From Melanocharis versteri (taxonomy: Eukaryota > Chordata > Aves > Passeriformes > Melanocharitidae): 64,000 bases of DNA. Shown one piece after another: positions 36,601 through 47,200 of the stretch (positions are counted from its first letter, which is position 1; every line of letters starts with the position of its first letter). A model generated the notes under the pieces. That model worked only from the letters and a program-made list of their open reading frames with translations. It was not told the DNA's origin and ran no database searches. Location of the stretch: the NCBI GenBank assembly GCA_013397845.1, contig VZTG01001029.1, positions 212,788-276,787 on the forward strand, read 5' to 3'. A program made the translations under genes and the position numbers.

Positions 36601-37693
36601 TAAGCTTTTGAGAATTTGTCGTCACCTCTTCAGGGTTTTAACTATACACTGCCTGCTACGTTCAGTGCAGTTTGTAATTTGTAATGTGATACTGAGAGAA
36701 AACACTTCTGCAAGACTTGTCTTTAAACACTACAGATTAAGTCACTCGTGCTAGTAAATACTGAAGCATTTAAAAAGTATTAATGTTCTTCTTCCTGAGT
36801 TTTATGCCAGTGATAATGAGATCAGGGCAGAATTAGGAGTAAAGTGTGAGTTTATGGAACTTCACTCCCTGCATACCCACACACTGGTCACTGCAACTAA
36901 GTTTCTGTTACCTACAATCAACAGGAATATTGTAAACACGTGTGAGCAGCCTATGGACTGCAGTCTTAAAAGGTGCTGGACTGAGGTTTATTCTATCAGC
37001 TGTAAGCTTACCTTCCTTGACAAGCTTGTTTCCTGTAGATAAAACAGCCCTTTCTTTGTGCGAATGACTGAGTGTCACTTTCTCCCCAGCACTATAACGA
37101 GGACAGACATGTTGTAGAACGCCACAGTCGTGAAACTGGACCAAGGAAAGAATGGCATGGACCCAGTTCTCAAGGAAGTGGCTACCATGACACAAGGAGA
37201 ATGGGAGATGGCCGTGGAGGAGGGGGAATGATGGCTCCACATACAAGGTACAGAAACCACTCCTTCCTCTCCACTCCCTACTGAACTTTAGTGTCCTTAG
37301 GAAGTGCAGCAGTGTCAGTAGCAGCAGGGTGACTCTGGCTGCTGCACAGCACAGCCCCACCTGCCCGGCCAGCACAGGGCTCCCCAGGCATGTTGCTGCT
37401 GGCAGCATGGCCCAGCAGCACGGGAGTGAGGGACTTGCAAAGTCTCTTTTCCTGCATGTTTTCAAGTCTCTTTTGAGACTTACAGTTTAACAATTGAGTG
37501 AGAGGAGATGTAAGAATGTTATTACTTGTGAACCAGGAGTTTAGGTATGTATCATAACACTTTTTTTAAAACTTCTGTTTCCAGTAACTCTTCACCCATT
37601 AATAGAGTTGTACAGATCACAGGCAATTCCATGCAGAGGGGAAGTGGCTCAGGATTTAAGCCATTTAAAGGTGGACCTCCACGAAGATTCTAA
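15587..37693 (+). CDS. SLTM: SLTM, SAFB-like transcription modulator (5'-incomplete, 20 exons)
   Basis: Overview of the gene; exons are listed separately. The twenty exons join without a frame break to 2,973 nt, or 990 residues plus TAA. SLTM is a nuclear SAFB/SAFB2 relative that binds RNA and modulates, mainly represses, transcription. Visible order in the joined fragment: the tail of the SAP region (residues 1-30), a long acidic region (30-310), a Ser/Lys linker, one RRM (about 347-418), Lys/Glu-rich stretches (420-510), an Arg/Glu-rich coiled coil (about 580-690), and an Arg/Gly/Ser-rich tail ending in GGPPRRF. Family length is about 1,034 residues in human. The missing part is the first ~54 residues with most of the SAP DNA-binding motif. 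Introns are GT-AG throughout. Introns not listed separately hold no feature I could recognise. Confidence 0.96.
15675..22247 (+). other. SLTM intron 2 (6.6 kb)
   Basis: The largest SLTM intron in the window. It contains a short CR1 tail at about 21820-21880 and small simple repeats such as 'agagagagatatagatagat' near 15890. The remaining open frames (16146, 16497-, 16937-, 21383) show no recognisable protein. No other gene is seen on either strand. Confidence 0.85.
21820..21880 (+). mobile_element. CR1 3' tail fragment
   Basis: The 'ggtggactagatgaccttta' motif followed by 'gaggttcgttctaacctaa' is the diagnostic 3' end of CR1 in sense orientation, with a degraded terminal repeat. Only about 60 bp remain. 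Confidence 0.75.
22248..22312 (+). CDS. SLTM: SLTM coding exon 3
   Basis: 65 nt, acceptor 'cccatttcag', donor GTAATA. It encodes KKQEADELTGDASVEEDSF-VK, closely matching the mammalian KKHEADELSGDASVEDDAFIK segment, and ends on a full codon. Confidence 0.95.
22563..22799 (+). CDS. SLTM: SLTM coding exon 4, two possible acceptors
   Basis: Acidic exon ending …EKDSESQ with donor GTACTT. Two acceptors keep the same frame. One is at 22563, behind a strong 'taattttttcag' tract. The other is at 22614, behind 'cacaccaaaag'. The shorter form begins ESELEIQDASDQDGNDE and aligns directly with mammalian DCELENQEAHEQDGNDE. The longer form adds 17 residues starting DKANTFSYTEY. The 237-nt form is reported because its acceptor looks stronger; both may be used. 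Confidence 0.9.
23255..23302 (+). CDS. SLTM: SLTM coding exon 5
   Basis: 48 nt, acceptor 'tttctgtag', donor GTGAGT, phase 0 at both ends. It encodes ENEGPDIEDYAFPAVH, weakly similar to mammalian EIEAQEGEDDTFLTAQ. It is a small symmetric exon, so it can be skipped without a frameshift. Confidence 0.88.
24309..24336 (+). CDS. SLTM: SLTM coding exon 6 (28-nt microexon)
   Basis: Only 28 nt: DGEDEENEK plus one base, between 'cttttcttgcag' and GTATGT. It is needed to place the next exon in frame and matches mammalian DGEEEENEK. Too short for automated gene finders to rely on. Confidence 0.92.
24337..25682 (+). other. SLTM intron 6
   Basis: 1.35 kb. The part from about 24,880 to 25,440 differs in texture from the usual AT-rich intron: more balanced in base content, rich in GGA/GAA-like purine motifs, and carrying two open frames of 61 and 67 codons on the gene strand. 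No protein family is recognised. See findings. Confidence 0.7.
25683..26151 (+). CDS. SLTM: SLTM coding exon 7 (large acidic exon)
   Basis: 469 nt, acceptor 'aatcctcttag', donor GTTTGT. It is the largest exon and very close to mammals: EEMEANTSVKEAEDDN, ISVTIQAEDAITLDFDGDDL, LETGKNVKITDSEASKPKD and the Lys/Glu-rich end GDKEKDTLKKGPSSTGASGQ. The acidic region lies upstream of the RRM and includes the LDFDGDD motif shared with SAFB proteins. Confidence 0.97.
26712..26761 (+). CDS. SLTM: SLTM coding exon 8
   Basis: 50 nt, acceptor 'tgcttctttag', donor GTAACT. It encodes the Ser/Lys linker STKESKESKTTSKDDK before the RRM. The first codon (Ser) is split AG|C with the preceding exon. Confidence 0.93.
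26762..28950 (+). other. SLTM intron 8
   Basis: 2.2 kb, with one antisense CR1 fragment at about 27741-27970. Otherwise nothing is recognised. The open frames at 27286 and 27683 have no exon context; the second is mainly CR1. Confidence 0.8.
27741..27970 (-). mobile_element. CR1 LINE 3' fragment, antisense
   Basis: Reversed CR1 3' end. It runs 'atcacagaaccatag', 'gggttggaagggacctt', 'aaagatcatcctgttcc', 'gccatgggcagggacacctt', 'ccaacctggccttggacact', 'ctctgggcaacctgtgccag' and 'aatttcttccttgtatatc'. It is about 230 bp, 5'-truncated, and belongs to the CR1 groups common in modern birds. It is antisense to SLTM inside intron 8. Confidence 0.93.
28951..29069 (+). CDS. SLTM: SLTM coding exon 9, first half of RRM
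   Basis: 119 nt, acceptor 'cttgtttcag', donor GTATTT. A Ser-rich lead is followed by NLWVSGLSSNTKAADL and KNLFGKYGK. LWVSGL is the RNP2 strand of the RRM, and the following helix is the conserved alpha-1. It matches mammalian SLTM almost residue for residue. Confidence 0.97.
29070..30633 (+). other. SLTM intron 9
   Basis: 1.6 kb splitting the RRM between RNP2 and RNP1. AT-rich; no repeat family or other gene recognised. Confidence 0.8.
30634..30783 (+). CDS. SLTM: SLTM coding exon 10, second half of RRM
   Basis: 150 nt, phase 0 at both ends, acceptor 'ctatttgcacag', donor GTAGGT. It encodes VLGAKVVTNARSPGAKCYG, the RNP1 strand (KCYGIVTM), then STEVARCIAHLHRTELHG and QQISVEK. This completes the RNA-binding RRM shared by SAFB, SAFB2 and SLTM. 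Confidence 0.97.
30878..30987 (+). CDS. SLTM: SLTM coding exon 11
   Basis: 110 nt behind the weak acceptor 'aataaaatag', donor GTAAGA, only 94 nt after exon 10. It encodes VKGDPSKKELKKESDEKSS and a Ser/Lys-rich continuation, as in mammals. The very short intron between exons 10 and 11 is near the lower size limit for vertebrates. Confidence 0.94.
31075..31235 (+). CDS. SLTM: SLTM coding exon 12 (Lys/Glu-rich)
   Basis: 161 nt, acceptor 'ttttcctaataag', donor GTATGC, after an 87-nt intron. It encodes runs of KKEEKKSEKSEKKESK followed by KDEKSDNGTSG and TEEKKRI, matching the mammalian low-complexity charged segment. Likely disordered and nuclear-localising. Confidence 0.93.
31554..31645 (+). 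CDS. SLTM: SLTM coding exon 13
   Basis: 92 nt behind a long T/C tract ending 'ccccccttcactag', donor GTAAGT. It encodes SGKSPGQVVVLDQTKGDQG and RRGRFDK, matching mammalian KSPGHMVILDQTKGD and RRGRYEK. Confidence 0.95.
31869..32032 (+). CDS. SLTM: SLTM coding exon 14, start of coiled coil
   Basis: 164 nt, acceptor 'atctctatctatag', donor GTAGTA. The second half (KDILPFEKMKEQRLREHMV) is nearly identical to mammals. The first ~20 residues (PQILRNKERI, then IQDKVKFREYRG) differ strongly from the mammalian Lys/Arg segment. A second acceptor six bases on (CCACAG|ATA) would remove Pro-Gln in frame. Confidence 0.93.
32033..33121 (+). other. SLTM intron 14
   Basis: 1.1 kb, AT-rich, with a short TTTG repeat near 32350 and a 15-T-rich tract just before the acceptor. 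Nothing else is recognised. Confidence 0.8.
33122..33296 (+). CDS. SLTM: SLTM coding exon 15, Arg/Glu coiled coil
   Basis: 175 nt, acceptor with a long T run ending 'ttcttcag', donor GTGGGC. It encodes repeats of R/E/I/L such as REIAERERRERERIRI, ending MERERLERERVRIEQ. This is the long charged helix typical of SAFB-family proteins. It is GC-richer than its flanks because of Arg and Glu codons. Confidence 0.96.
33876..34000 (+). CDS. SLTM: SLTM coding exon 16
   Basis: 125 nt, acceptor 'ctttcatggcag', donor GTAATT. It continues the coiled coil (ERRKEAERIAREREELRR), has a QQQQ run and ends LKRPRDVDH, identical in pattern to mammals. Confidence 0.96.
34518..34688 (+). CDS. SLTM: SLTM coding exon 17
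   Basis: 171 nt, acceptor 'gttttggctaaag', donor GTAAGT, phase 2 at both ends. It encodes RDDPYWNESKKMALDTDARF, then YSRQQNRFNDFDHRERG. An earlier AG after 'gtgtattag' (about 34465) would bring a stop at once and is rejected as the main site. Confidence 0.95.
35476..35790 (+). CDS. SLTM: SLTM coding exon 18
   Basis: 315 nt, acceptor 'taacaacttag', donor GTAAAT, phase 2 at both ends. It encodes the Arg-rich region RDRFVNQGEAKKTRPTARRE, then DERRTVIIHDRP and SWKSEGS-like NWKSEGSISTDKRDG. Highly similar to mammals apart from scattered changes. Confidence 0.96.
36218..36356 (+). CDS. SLTM: SLTM coding exon 19
   Basis: 139 nt, acceptor 'caatttttacag', donor GTGAGT. It encodes RPDRSGREVSSHVRGAPPG, SRSSASGYGGREGE and the GERGGGQ end. 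GC-rich compared with its flanks because of Gly and Arg codons. Confidence 0.95.
37090..37247 (+). CDS. SLTM: SLTM coding exon 20
   Basis: 158 nt, acceptor 'actttctccccag', donor GTACAG. It encodes HYNEDRHVVERHSRETGPRK, EWHGPSSQGSGYHDTRRMGD and a Gly-rich GRGGGGMMAPHT end. It corresponds to the mammalian penultimate exon. Confidence 0.95.
37585..37693 (+). CDS. SLTM: SLTM coding exon 21 (last) with stop
   Basis: 109 nt, acceptor 'ttctgtttccag', stop TAA at 37691-37693. It encodes NSSPINRVVQITGNSMQRGS, then GSGFKPFKGGPPRRF, the C-terminus conserved across vertebrate SLTM. Confidence 0.97.
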
Positions 37694-38240
37694 GATCTAC
37701 AGCTGCTTGGTTTCAAGATAACTTATTGAAATCTCTTGTAAACTTTCTCTGATTAAGAACAGGAAATCTTGTCCGGAAATCCTGGTTAAATTTTTTTAAT
37801 TTAACATGATTATTTTCCTCTCAATTTTGGAGGCATTTTAATAGTTACGTTGTAATTTTGGATAGTTTTTGTGTATCTTTGATAAGCATTTTCCCTGAGG
37901 CACTAGAGCTGTGTAAAAAGAAATTGGAACCAAAATATTTGTTAGTCCTGTATAAAAGAATAGTTTGCAGCTGTGTGCTAGTAGTTTGATTTGCCAACAT
38001 TAGCTCTGTGGTGTCATGCTTTAAAGTTAGCTACTTCTCACAACATCCACAACAACCTCCATTTGGAAGGTTGTCCAGGCTATTATCTCTGCTTTCTAAT
38101 TTGTAGAGAAATAAGATTTGTTCTTTCATTACTGGGTATTATGTAACCTATTTTTGCAGAAGGTACTGTTACATTGAGTGCATTTATGTGTATTCTTGCA
38201 AATGTATTCTTTTGAAATAAACCTTCATATTCTGTATAGC
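37694..38240 (+). other. SLTM 3' UTR
   Basis: About 0.55 kb of AT-rich sequence from the stop codon to just past the AATAAA at 38216-38221. The cleavage point is estimated at 15-25 nt after the signal. Confidence 0.8.
38216..38221 (+). terminator. SLTM polyadenylation signal
   Basis: Canonical AATAAA about 520 nt after the SLTM stop, followed by T/G-rich sequence ('ttcatattctgtatagcttct'), as expected for a cleavage site. Confidence 0.8.
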
Positions 38241-41200
38241 TTCTAGTAAGTCTTTAAAGCAGTCTTTGGGGAAGGAAGGCAGAATTAAACAGACATGTTG
38301 ATACAGCAAATCAAAACACGGGTGCCATTAGGTTCTAACTAAAACTTGTCTCCTTCACTGTTACTGAATTGAAAACTCAGAGGCACATTTGCTCACAGAA
38401 GAAAGATTAAAACCAAAAAATGGCAGAACACTCAAGCAAGGCCCAAAGAAATAATTTTACTTTGTTCTTTGTGTTCAGCAGAGCTCCATGGAACTTTGAA
38501 ACAGCTAGGTCTTTACACCAGACTACCACAAGCTGTGCTTTCAGGGCTTGGGGACTCCTGCAGCTGCTCACTGATGTGGCCTTGAGCAAAGGCTGCATCT
38601 TGTTAAGCCTTTTGGTTTGGATCAGCATGGAAGGGTCTGTGTTAAACCTTTCTGCACCAGGCCTGAATAGAAATGGCCAAGCAGCCAGGCCAGGACTTGT
38701 TTATCCCCCAGCCAGGGTAAGGGTATAGTTACAACACTGCTGCTCAGCAAGGGAGACAAGCAAATCAATCCCATTTGGAAAAGCTGGGTGGTGGATGGTT
38801 ATCCGGATGAACAGGGGACTCCTAGCAGAACAGAAGAGCTTAGGAAGCAATCCTTGAATAAGAGCTGGAAGTGTTTACTGGTCCAGATTGCCTGTGAAAG
38901 AAGGATTTCAGTTACATTTTTTTAAGGCATGAGGCAGTAAGAAGATGCTGATTTCTGCTTACTGTGTGGAAGAACTGCTAAGCACCTGCAGTGTTCCAGG
39001 GGAATTAAGAGCAGAACAGGGAATGAGTTGAACTGGTTTTGAGTAAGTAGCCTTTCAGGAAAGATGGAGGAGAGAGAAAGCTGGTGGTGTAACAGTATTG
39101 TCTCTGATTGATCCCATATGGATATTCACATCTGACAAATACTTAGGTTTAAACAAAAGAAATGCACCGTCTCAGCAAGTGTGTCACTTACCTTGATATA
39201 TTTAATACATCTTGTTCTATTCTTAAAAGAAAAATCTAAGAAGTTCAATTTACTGAGTTTTGCTGCAGGGGCTTCCGAGAGAAAGTACAAGTTCACTGTG
39301 CATTTTCAAAAGTACTTGTGCATTTGGCTGCAGTCTATGCTTCATCAGGTGTGACAACACACACAAAACAGATATTTGCTCTGAGATGAATTTATAGTGG
39401 CTAGTGGATCAAATGGGCAATTTGGAAGTTTATAATCTTAAAAGACAAAGCTATAGAGAGGTACAAAAATAATACTTGAGATGTGCTTGGTTCCCTGTAA
39501 AAGTCTAGATGTGCATTCCAATGGTTAAAGCTTAATTAAATTAAAAATGTGATTGTGTAGGTGTAGCCATTTCATTTAAAATATTAAAACAAACTCGGAC
39601 AATGGGGAAAAAAACTGATTGAAAACAAATTGCCAAAATCTTTGAATTTATCAAATGCTTAAGAGCACCAGAAGTCTATCCTTTTCCAGAGTGAGTTTTT
39701 GTTGGGTTATTGTTTGTTGAGTTTTTTTAAGTATAACATTCAACCTTTATTATTAGGAAAGAACTTAAGTATCTAAATGAAATATTTATTTAAGTTTGCT
39801 CACTTAAATTTATTTACATACAATGAGTTTCAGAAGACTGTTAACCAAAATAAATCTCAGTTGGAGAAAGACCTTGAACTAGAGAGAGGCTGATAACAGG
39901 AGACACTATTTAAAAGGTAACAGAATTTAACAGCTTTGTGGTACACAAACAAAAAGGGGTATTAAGATACAGAACTGGATTTCTCTGAAAATTATTTGTG
40001 TTCAAAATTATTTTAACAATTTACAAGGAAAATGTTATTTCCTTATAGTCTTTAAAAACACATTAATACAATATAAACAGTTAAGGCTTTTAAAATGCAA
40101 AACATTCAGTAGTTGAACTTGAAGATGCCCATTACAGTGTTGGATAATGGTGTAACATGATGAAAAGGATTTCATTCACATACATTGGTACAAATGATAC
40201 CGCATGACTAGATTTAATTGTGTCATGCACCTCTAAAATACAACTTAAAAAAATTTAAAATCTCCCCTCTCTTGGTAAATCCACAGTCACTTGCATCAGC
40301 TTTATTTTGCATTTCCTTTTAAGACTAGATTTAGAGATCAGGTAAACATGGGGTGACTAACAGACTCACAGCTACACTGCTGATTTAACACAGGAATTGC
40401 ACAATTCTGGTGGCTTCTTGAAGACATTACTAACGTGGAAGTCTTTTGGAACTTTCCTGAAATACATCAGGGTTTTGCATGTGGGACTTCTTAAAAAAAC
40501 ATTTTATTGTAAAAAGGCCCAGTGAAGGCAGTTAAGACAACAAATATTTGACTTAGCACTGGAGAACTTGGGGTGACTTCTGTAGGATTCATTTTTGTAT
40601 GTTCCATCAGTAATTTCTTCTCTAAGCTTACATGTATGTGTAAAAGGTGATTATCACAAGTTGTACAAATAATGGCTATGCAGCTGGTGACCAGATAAAA
40701 GGATAATTGAAAATTATTTTAAAAAAACTTTGATAAGAACTTGTTTTGCTGAAAGCTGTAATATAAAACAAAACTGTGTCATTTAATGTTAAAGCTCTAT
40801 CAGGTTATTGTGGGGAAACTGCTGACAGTATTTCTCACTCACTTATAAAGAAATTGGTGTAAGGAATTAACGTAATACTGAGCAAGATGTAATAGATTTA
40901 GAAAAAATTTCTGTGGCACAGGACAAGTACTTGATACTTCTACAGTTCTAAGAACTGCTACCAAAGTTGTGAGGCTCAACCTGTGCACAGTGACTATGCA
41001 CTGCAGAAACACAGGGGAAAAACATTCCCAGGTGCCATGGCCTGTCCAGTACAATCTGAGAGCAACCTGCATTAACTGGGGGTGTTTTTGCAAGTACAAA
41101 CTGTATCCAAACCAGAACCCTGCTTATTTCATCAATGTCTGTACTGTAAGTCCCTGACCAGTCACACTTCTCAGCATAATGTTACAGCAGTGATTTCAAG

Positions 41201-44200
41201 AGTTACCAAAATATAGGTGAAGAAACCCTTGCTACAATAGGTTTGTCTCTTGAAATCATTGTACCTATGGTCACTTTTTAAAGGAGTTCTCCACAATTAT
41301 TTTTGTTTACCAGTCCCTAAGAGAAAGCATGTAAGAAATCCAGAAATACAAGCATACTGCTGTAACCCGAGTCTATGGACTGCAAACATGTAATTATTGC
41401 AATTATTCATGATAAAAAAATGCAAAAGCTGGATTACAAGTAGTTTAAAGTCCACAAGCAGGTTCCTTGGTTCACTGTATCTTATCTGCAGTGTCTTGAA
41501 GACACCACCTAGTACTCTGCTTTTCCAAGCAAAAGGAGGATTTTATTTCCACAACAATACTTTTTTCTATAGTTAATACAATTGGTGGCAATACCTACCC
41601 ATGAAATTGGCCAAAATCCCCATACTGTTACTCGCCTCACAGAGAACCTGGTTGCAAACTTCCAATGTGAAGGGCTTCACTAAAGCTCAGTTGTAAACAA
41701 AAGAGTAACTAAGATAAACCAGTTTCTGGCTCTGGTTAATCTGCAATAACAAAAGCCCTACAATTAAGAGACCTCTTGATGCCCTGATACCAAAATACTA
41801 GAGAGAAAATTGTCTGTTTTCGTAGTTGTTTTGTAGTTCCCCAAAACAAGAGATGAGCAAACCCAAGGGTGTTCCCATTACTCAGCTGATTTAAGTTTTT
41901 AAAGTGATTTAAGACACACTGGGGTTTCTTCTAATTGCAATTTTGACCTTTTCCTTGGCATGTGCCAGTAAGCAGGAATAAAAGCCATCACAAGGTTTCT
42001 GACAAAAATACGAGTTATCCCAGCTTTTTTGGAAACACGTTCAGAAGAAATCTAAAAATGTTAAACTAAGGTGAAATTTTCAAAACTCCTTAGCATAAAC
42101 TTAACTTTTCAAAGTTACAGCTGAAATTTTAACTCAAAAAGCCCATCCAAATTTTCCTAAAGGTTTCAACAAGGAAAGAGAACATGAACTTCAAGACTGA
42201 CCAAGTATCCCATGATTTCATCCAGCTCTGTGATGGAGAGCATCCGTTTGTCTCAGCTAAAGGCTTTGGCTCGTGAGACACTATTAGATCAATCCCCATA
42301 TGTTTCACAATAGGTATCACTTATGCTGGATGGAACCTAAACTGAAATTGGGTCAGCACTAAAGGAAGTTTAAGAGAGTAATTAAAAAAAAAAAAAAAAA
42401 CTTAGCTGATTTTGTGTCCCTGTGCACCCCCAAGGTCTCTGGACATTTGGCTGAGTGTTTGACTCTATCAAACAACACCATTTCGTTCACTTTTGGCTCC
42501 AGCAACTCTGACACAGCCCCAGCCCCTGCTGCCCTGAGTGCAGAGCTCGGCTGGGAGGGCAGCACGGGCAGTGCCTCAGCTCGTGTCTGCACTGATCAGA
42601 GCAGCAGCTGCCTTTGTTTGCAGCAGTGTTACTCTATCTTGTAAGCACTGTTTATCTGAGCTAGCCAACTTTTCAGTTACTTTGAGTATTGAAACTTCAT
42701 CTGAATCGTTCCCTAGTATTTCCCAAAAATAACACTATTTTGTTGCACATTTTTCTATGCTGTAAAGGCAAACAGAGGATCTTGACTTTCTAATGATAAT
42801 TAACTGAGTATTTAAAGGTTTTAACATTGAAAAACAAGGAATTACCCCTTTCAGCACATGAAGGTTCTCCATGAACACAAGTAATCCTACAAACCTGAAA
42901 AGGAATGGAGAAGGCAGATTTCGGCAAGTTCTCTAGAGAGAACTCTCCAGCAAAGAGAGCTCAGAGTGGTAGGAGCTGACATTGACCAAAACTGAACAGT
43001 AGGCAACTGACATTTAATAAGAATATTTGGAGCTAGCAGAGGATCAGCACAGCTAGTCCTGACTTTAAAGCACAGTAAGAGTGAAGAGCAGTGTGTCCAG
43101 GGACAGACACTGCCAACCTGCCAGGAAATGAACCTGCTGGGAATTACCTAGGTGAGAAAATCTGGCCACTGCACACTGTGCCACAGCGATTTGTGTCCAA
43201 AATAACAGCAAAATTAAGGACAAAGCCTTAAACAATCTCAAGAGGTAGGATAGGGACTTTTTATGTTCCAGCATCTCTTTCCTCCTTAGCATTCCCCCGT
43301 GGCACTTCTTCCCCATCAAAGCAGATCACAGCAGAGCTTAAACCCATAGCTTTTCTACTGGCCAAGCTGTGAACAAGAGGGAGTTCTACAGAAACACTGA
43401 ACATCAGACAGACTCTGTGTAAATGATGTGGTTTGAGAAGGTGTCACTCACCTCTCCCAATTTTCCCACTCAACACTAACAGTCTGTTGCTAGTTATGCT
43501 AAATAAAAAAGGATGTGCACTTGTCAAGATGAAATGCCATTTTCAGGCCTTGCATGTGACATTTGCTGTCCCTGGACTGTAGGAACATTTTTAAGTGTTG
43601 GATTTTTCTTGTTACCAAAGTGTTCTTCTTCATAGCACAGACAGAAAAAATGGGAGCACTCTACTGCAACCAAACTACAGCTTGTTATTTTTGCTTTTCT
43701 GGAATATGCTTTCTAATGAGGATTCGGCATCAATTAACGCACATTTCCTGAGTCACCTGTTTAATGCTGCAACCTTTAAAAATCTACCTTTATATAAAAT
43801 AAGCTCTTAATATTCAGTATGTTGTATTGAAGGATGTAGTTTGTTTAGATTCTGTAATAAGCAATCCTAATGCAAAGAGCTGATCCAAGCGATGAGCTGA
43901 CTTTGTAACAGAACCAGTGTAGCAGGAACAAAGAATGGTTCAGTTAAAAATACATCAGCTTTACCTTTTCCTTGAGTATTTCCTGCTGAATGCACAAGAA
44001 AATTCCATTTCAAGAACTCAAAATTGCCTTTTATTACATACTGGAAAATTTTTTCAAGAGCTTGTGTATACAAGTTTGAAGAAACATGACAATAATGTGA
44101 AATACCAAGTGAGTAACAGCCTGCCTGGCAATCCGAGGTTCCCAGCAGAGCCTGTGCTTCCCTTGGAGCTCGTGTGCCTGTGAGCCACAAGAGCAGCTCT

Positions 44201-47200
44201 GCAGAGACACTCTCAACACATTATTTCCTATATGAACTACATGGACAGCTACAAAACATAGTTTTTGCATTGTGTTTAAGTGAATTTTCAGGAATGCTGA
44301 TTTCATTCTCTGGTATTACAACCCTCCTTTGGATCTGCTCCGTTGGGTTGCAGATTCCATGAGTGTCACAAGAAAAGTGGTGGATTTGAGCATTTACAAA
44401 GTGCCTTATAGAAAAACATTTATCTCTACGGCGGTGCTTAGTTTTTTGCTAGTTTTAAGAATACTTGTATGTAGCTTTTTTATGTCACAACTATAATGCA
44501 ACAACAAAAATTCTAGGATTCTGTTTTCTGTGCTAGCATTTATCTAGTGGAAAACAAGTTCTACTCTACGTTTCTGGACACTTTCATATATATTATGTAG
44601 GTATTTGGCGCATGTGCATGCTAAATTGTATAAACAGATTTAAAGTATAAATCTATACCCTTTTGCCAAAACATGAGCTGGAGAAAAAAAAGAAAAAAAG
44701 GCAAATGAAGTAAACAGAAGTAGATACTGTCTTCCTGGTACTCCAAGACTATATTGTGCAATATTGTTTTCCAAGCTCACTTCATATAGACACAAACAAT
44801 TCTGTTCAGGTTTTTTGATCCTCAGATACTGTCAGAGATACCAACTGTGACAGATGCTTTTGGAATGGTTACTCCCAGCAGGGCATAAATTAAGCTTCCA
44901 GATGAATTTCATTTTGGGTATTAGAAAGCTCAACTGCTTATAGCTTTTGCCACTATCAAGTTCAACTCATGCAGCCCTAGATTTCAGGAATTCTTTACCT
45001 TTTTTCCAAACCTTCAAGACCTGTAAAGAAAAAATGGTATTAACAGAGGACTGTTTTTACAGCATGCTTTCCATCTCAAATACCCTGAAACCCTTTACTC
45101 CTTTATTGAAATAAACTGAATTATCTGAGAGTTGCAACTTCATGATGAGCATTGCGTTTAACTCTTCTTCCTCTGTGATCAAATGACAGTAATTCCCCTA
45201 ACTACAGTATATTAAGTTTCAGGCACATCTCTCTGAAACTGGAAATGTTGAATGAATTCTTCTAATATGAGCAAGTATCTTAGACAAAAAGATAAACTCC
45301 ATAGCCACAACAGCTAGGTTCCTTCCAAAAGGAGTTAAAGTGGCAATACTGTCACTGAAAATAATAACAAACACTTAGCTTGACATATTTATTTTTCAAG
45401 GTCAATAAATAAATGTAAATACACAAATTTGGAAAAATCTTAGTAACAGAATGTTTTTAAACAACATTCTGGCTTAAAGTCTCTGTTATTGACACTATTG
45501 GAATAGTTTCTCATCTACTTAAAGTAGCTAAGTCATTATGTTGGTGATCCTCCATCACGTTAATTTGAAGATGTTAGGCTGCTGCAAAGGAAAAAAAGAC
45601 ATCAACCTTTGCTTTGACATAGAAAATTATCTGAACTGCATACATTAAGTATTAAAATTACTTCTCTGGGCATGACTTTTCTAGAGAAGATACTTTTAAA
45701 TTTACAGTTTACATATTAGAGACCTCCTACTGTTCATTACTTCATCATTATAAAAGGGAAATCGTAACAAAAGTGGAAAAAAAACCAAAGAGGAAAAGGC
45801 ATGGAAGAAAAGTGATACAAATTGGCCCTTTAGTTAGTAAGACATTCTTCCTTTATCTCATTTTCATTCTAGGTTGGTAACAGATGTGTGTGATGACTGG
45901 TTGCCATGAGTGCAGCAAGTTTGCTTGAAATAATTGTGAGGTGGCTTTTTACCAGTGGACTTGTGTTAGACACCCACTTTTACAGACATTCTCCAAACAC
46001 CTGGAAGCAGGAATGTCACATTCCACCTGGCTGCCTTAGCTTGCCCAGGTTATTTTGTGTGAACACTAAGGCTTAGAGCACAGATACAGAACTTGTCCAG
46101 GAGAAGCAGCCTTTTTCAAAAGTATCTACAAATCGCTAAATAGAAATTTTTATCAAAAGGTTCAGCAAGAAGGTAATTGTTATTGATTTAATGGAAGTGG
46201 AGGAAGATTTGTGGTTCCCTCAAAATTCATCAAGTGTTCTGTTTCTGCATTCTATAAATACTACAAGATGCAACATGTTTATTTGGTTCCCATAAATTAG
46301 AAAAATCTGGTTTCCAAAAATTCTAAATTAGTGATTTAAAAAACAAAATATTACACCTGACCACCTTTCAAACTATCTCAGAGAGCAGCTTCACTCCTCT
46401 CTCACCCTTCAGAAGTGTGCTTTTTTAAGAATACATGATTTATAAAACAAACAAAAAAGTGTGTTTTTAACTACAGTACACTTGCTTAAATATACAAGTG
46501 GACACGTTAACATCATGTTAAAGTTCAAGGTACTTCTGGATAAAAGGCAGATAGTTAGTTATTTTAACTCTGCATTCTTATATAGAATAACAATTATTAT
46601 AGACTTTAGTTTCCTCTCATCATTCATCTATCATATGGAGAGGTCAATAAATAAAAGCTTATCTGGTCCAGTTTACCTACAAGAGAAAAAAATAATAAAA
46701 GAAAAAGAAGTTACCTATAAAATTACTTGTTTAACCCTGATAACATCTGAGTTGCCATACCCAGTTTGTAGTTGCAAGAAAAGCAAACAATATTCATCTT
46801 GCTTTTTAATAAATGCCCCATTTTTTATGACAATTTTTGTATGCTGCCTATCAAGTCACATATTCTTGGGGCAAGAAAGCTGGCCAGGAGATGCAGTGAT
46901 AGCAGTAACAAGTATAAATCTGGGTTCAAAAAAAGAACATACCAGATCCAGAAGCAAAGAAATCTGGACACACTGAGGAGGCAGTGCCCAGCTGTTATTT
47001 GGGCTCTTGTGTCGTGGAGACTATACCCAGCCTAAGATATAGTTTCATACTGTGGAAGTAACACAGAACTTTGTTGTGCTCGTGTACAGACTTCAGGAAA
47101 AAGCCTTACACAAAATGAATTACCTTTGTTTAGAGTAGAAGATAAAATAGCTTACTAACTGATGTAAAGAGTAATGGATGTCACTATGACACAGGACTTG

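Noticed and set aside
42384..42400. A17 run as the tail of a processed pseudogene
   Set aside because: No gene-like sequence precedes it on the plus strand and no target duplication is seen; treated as a simple homopolymer.
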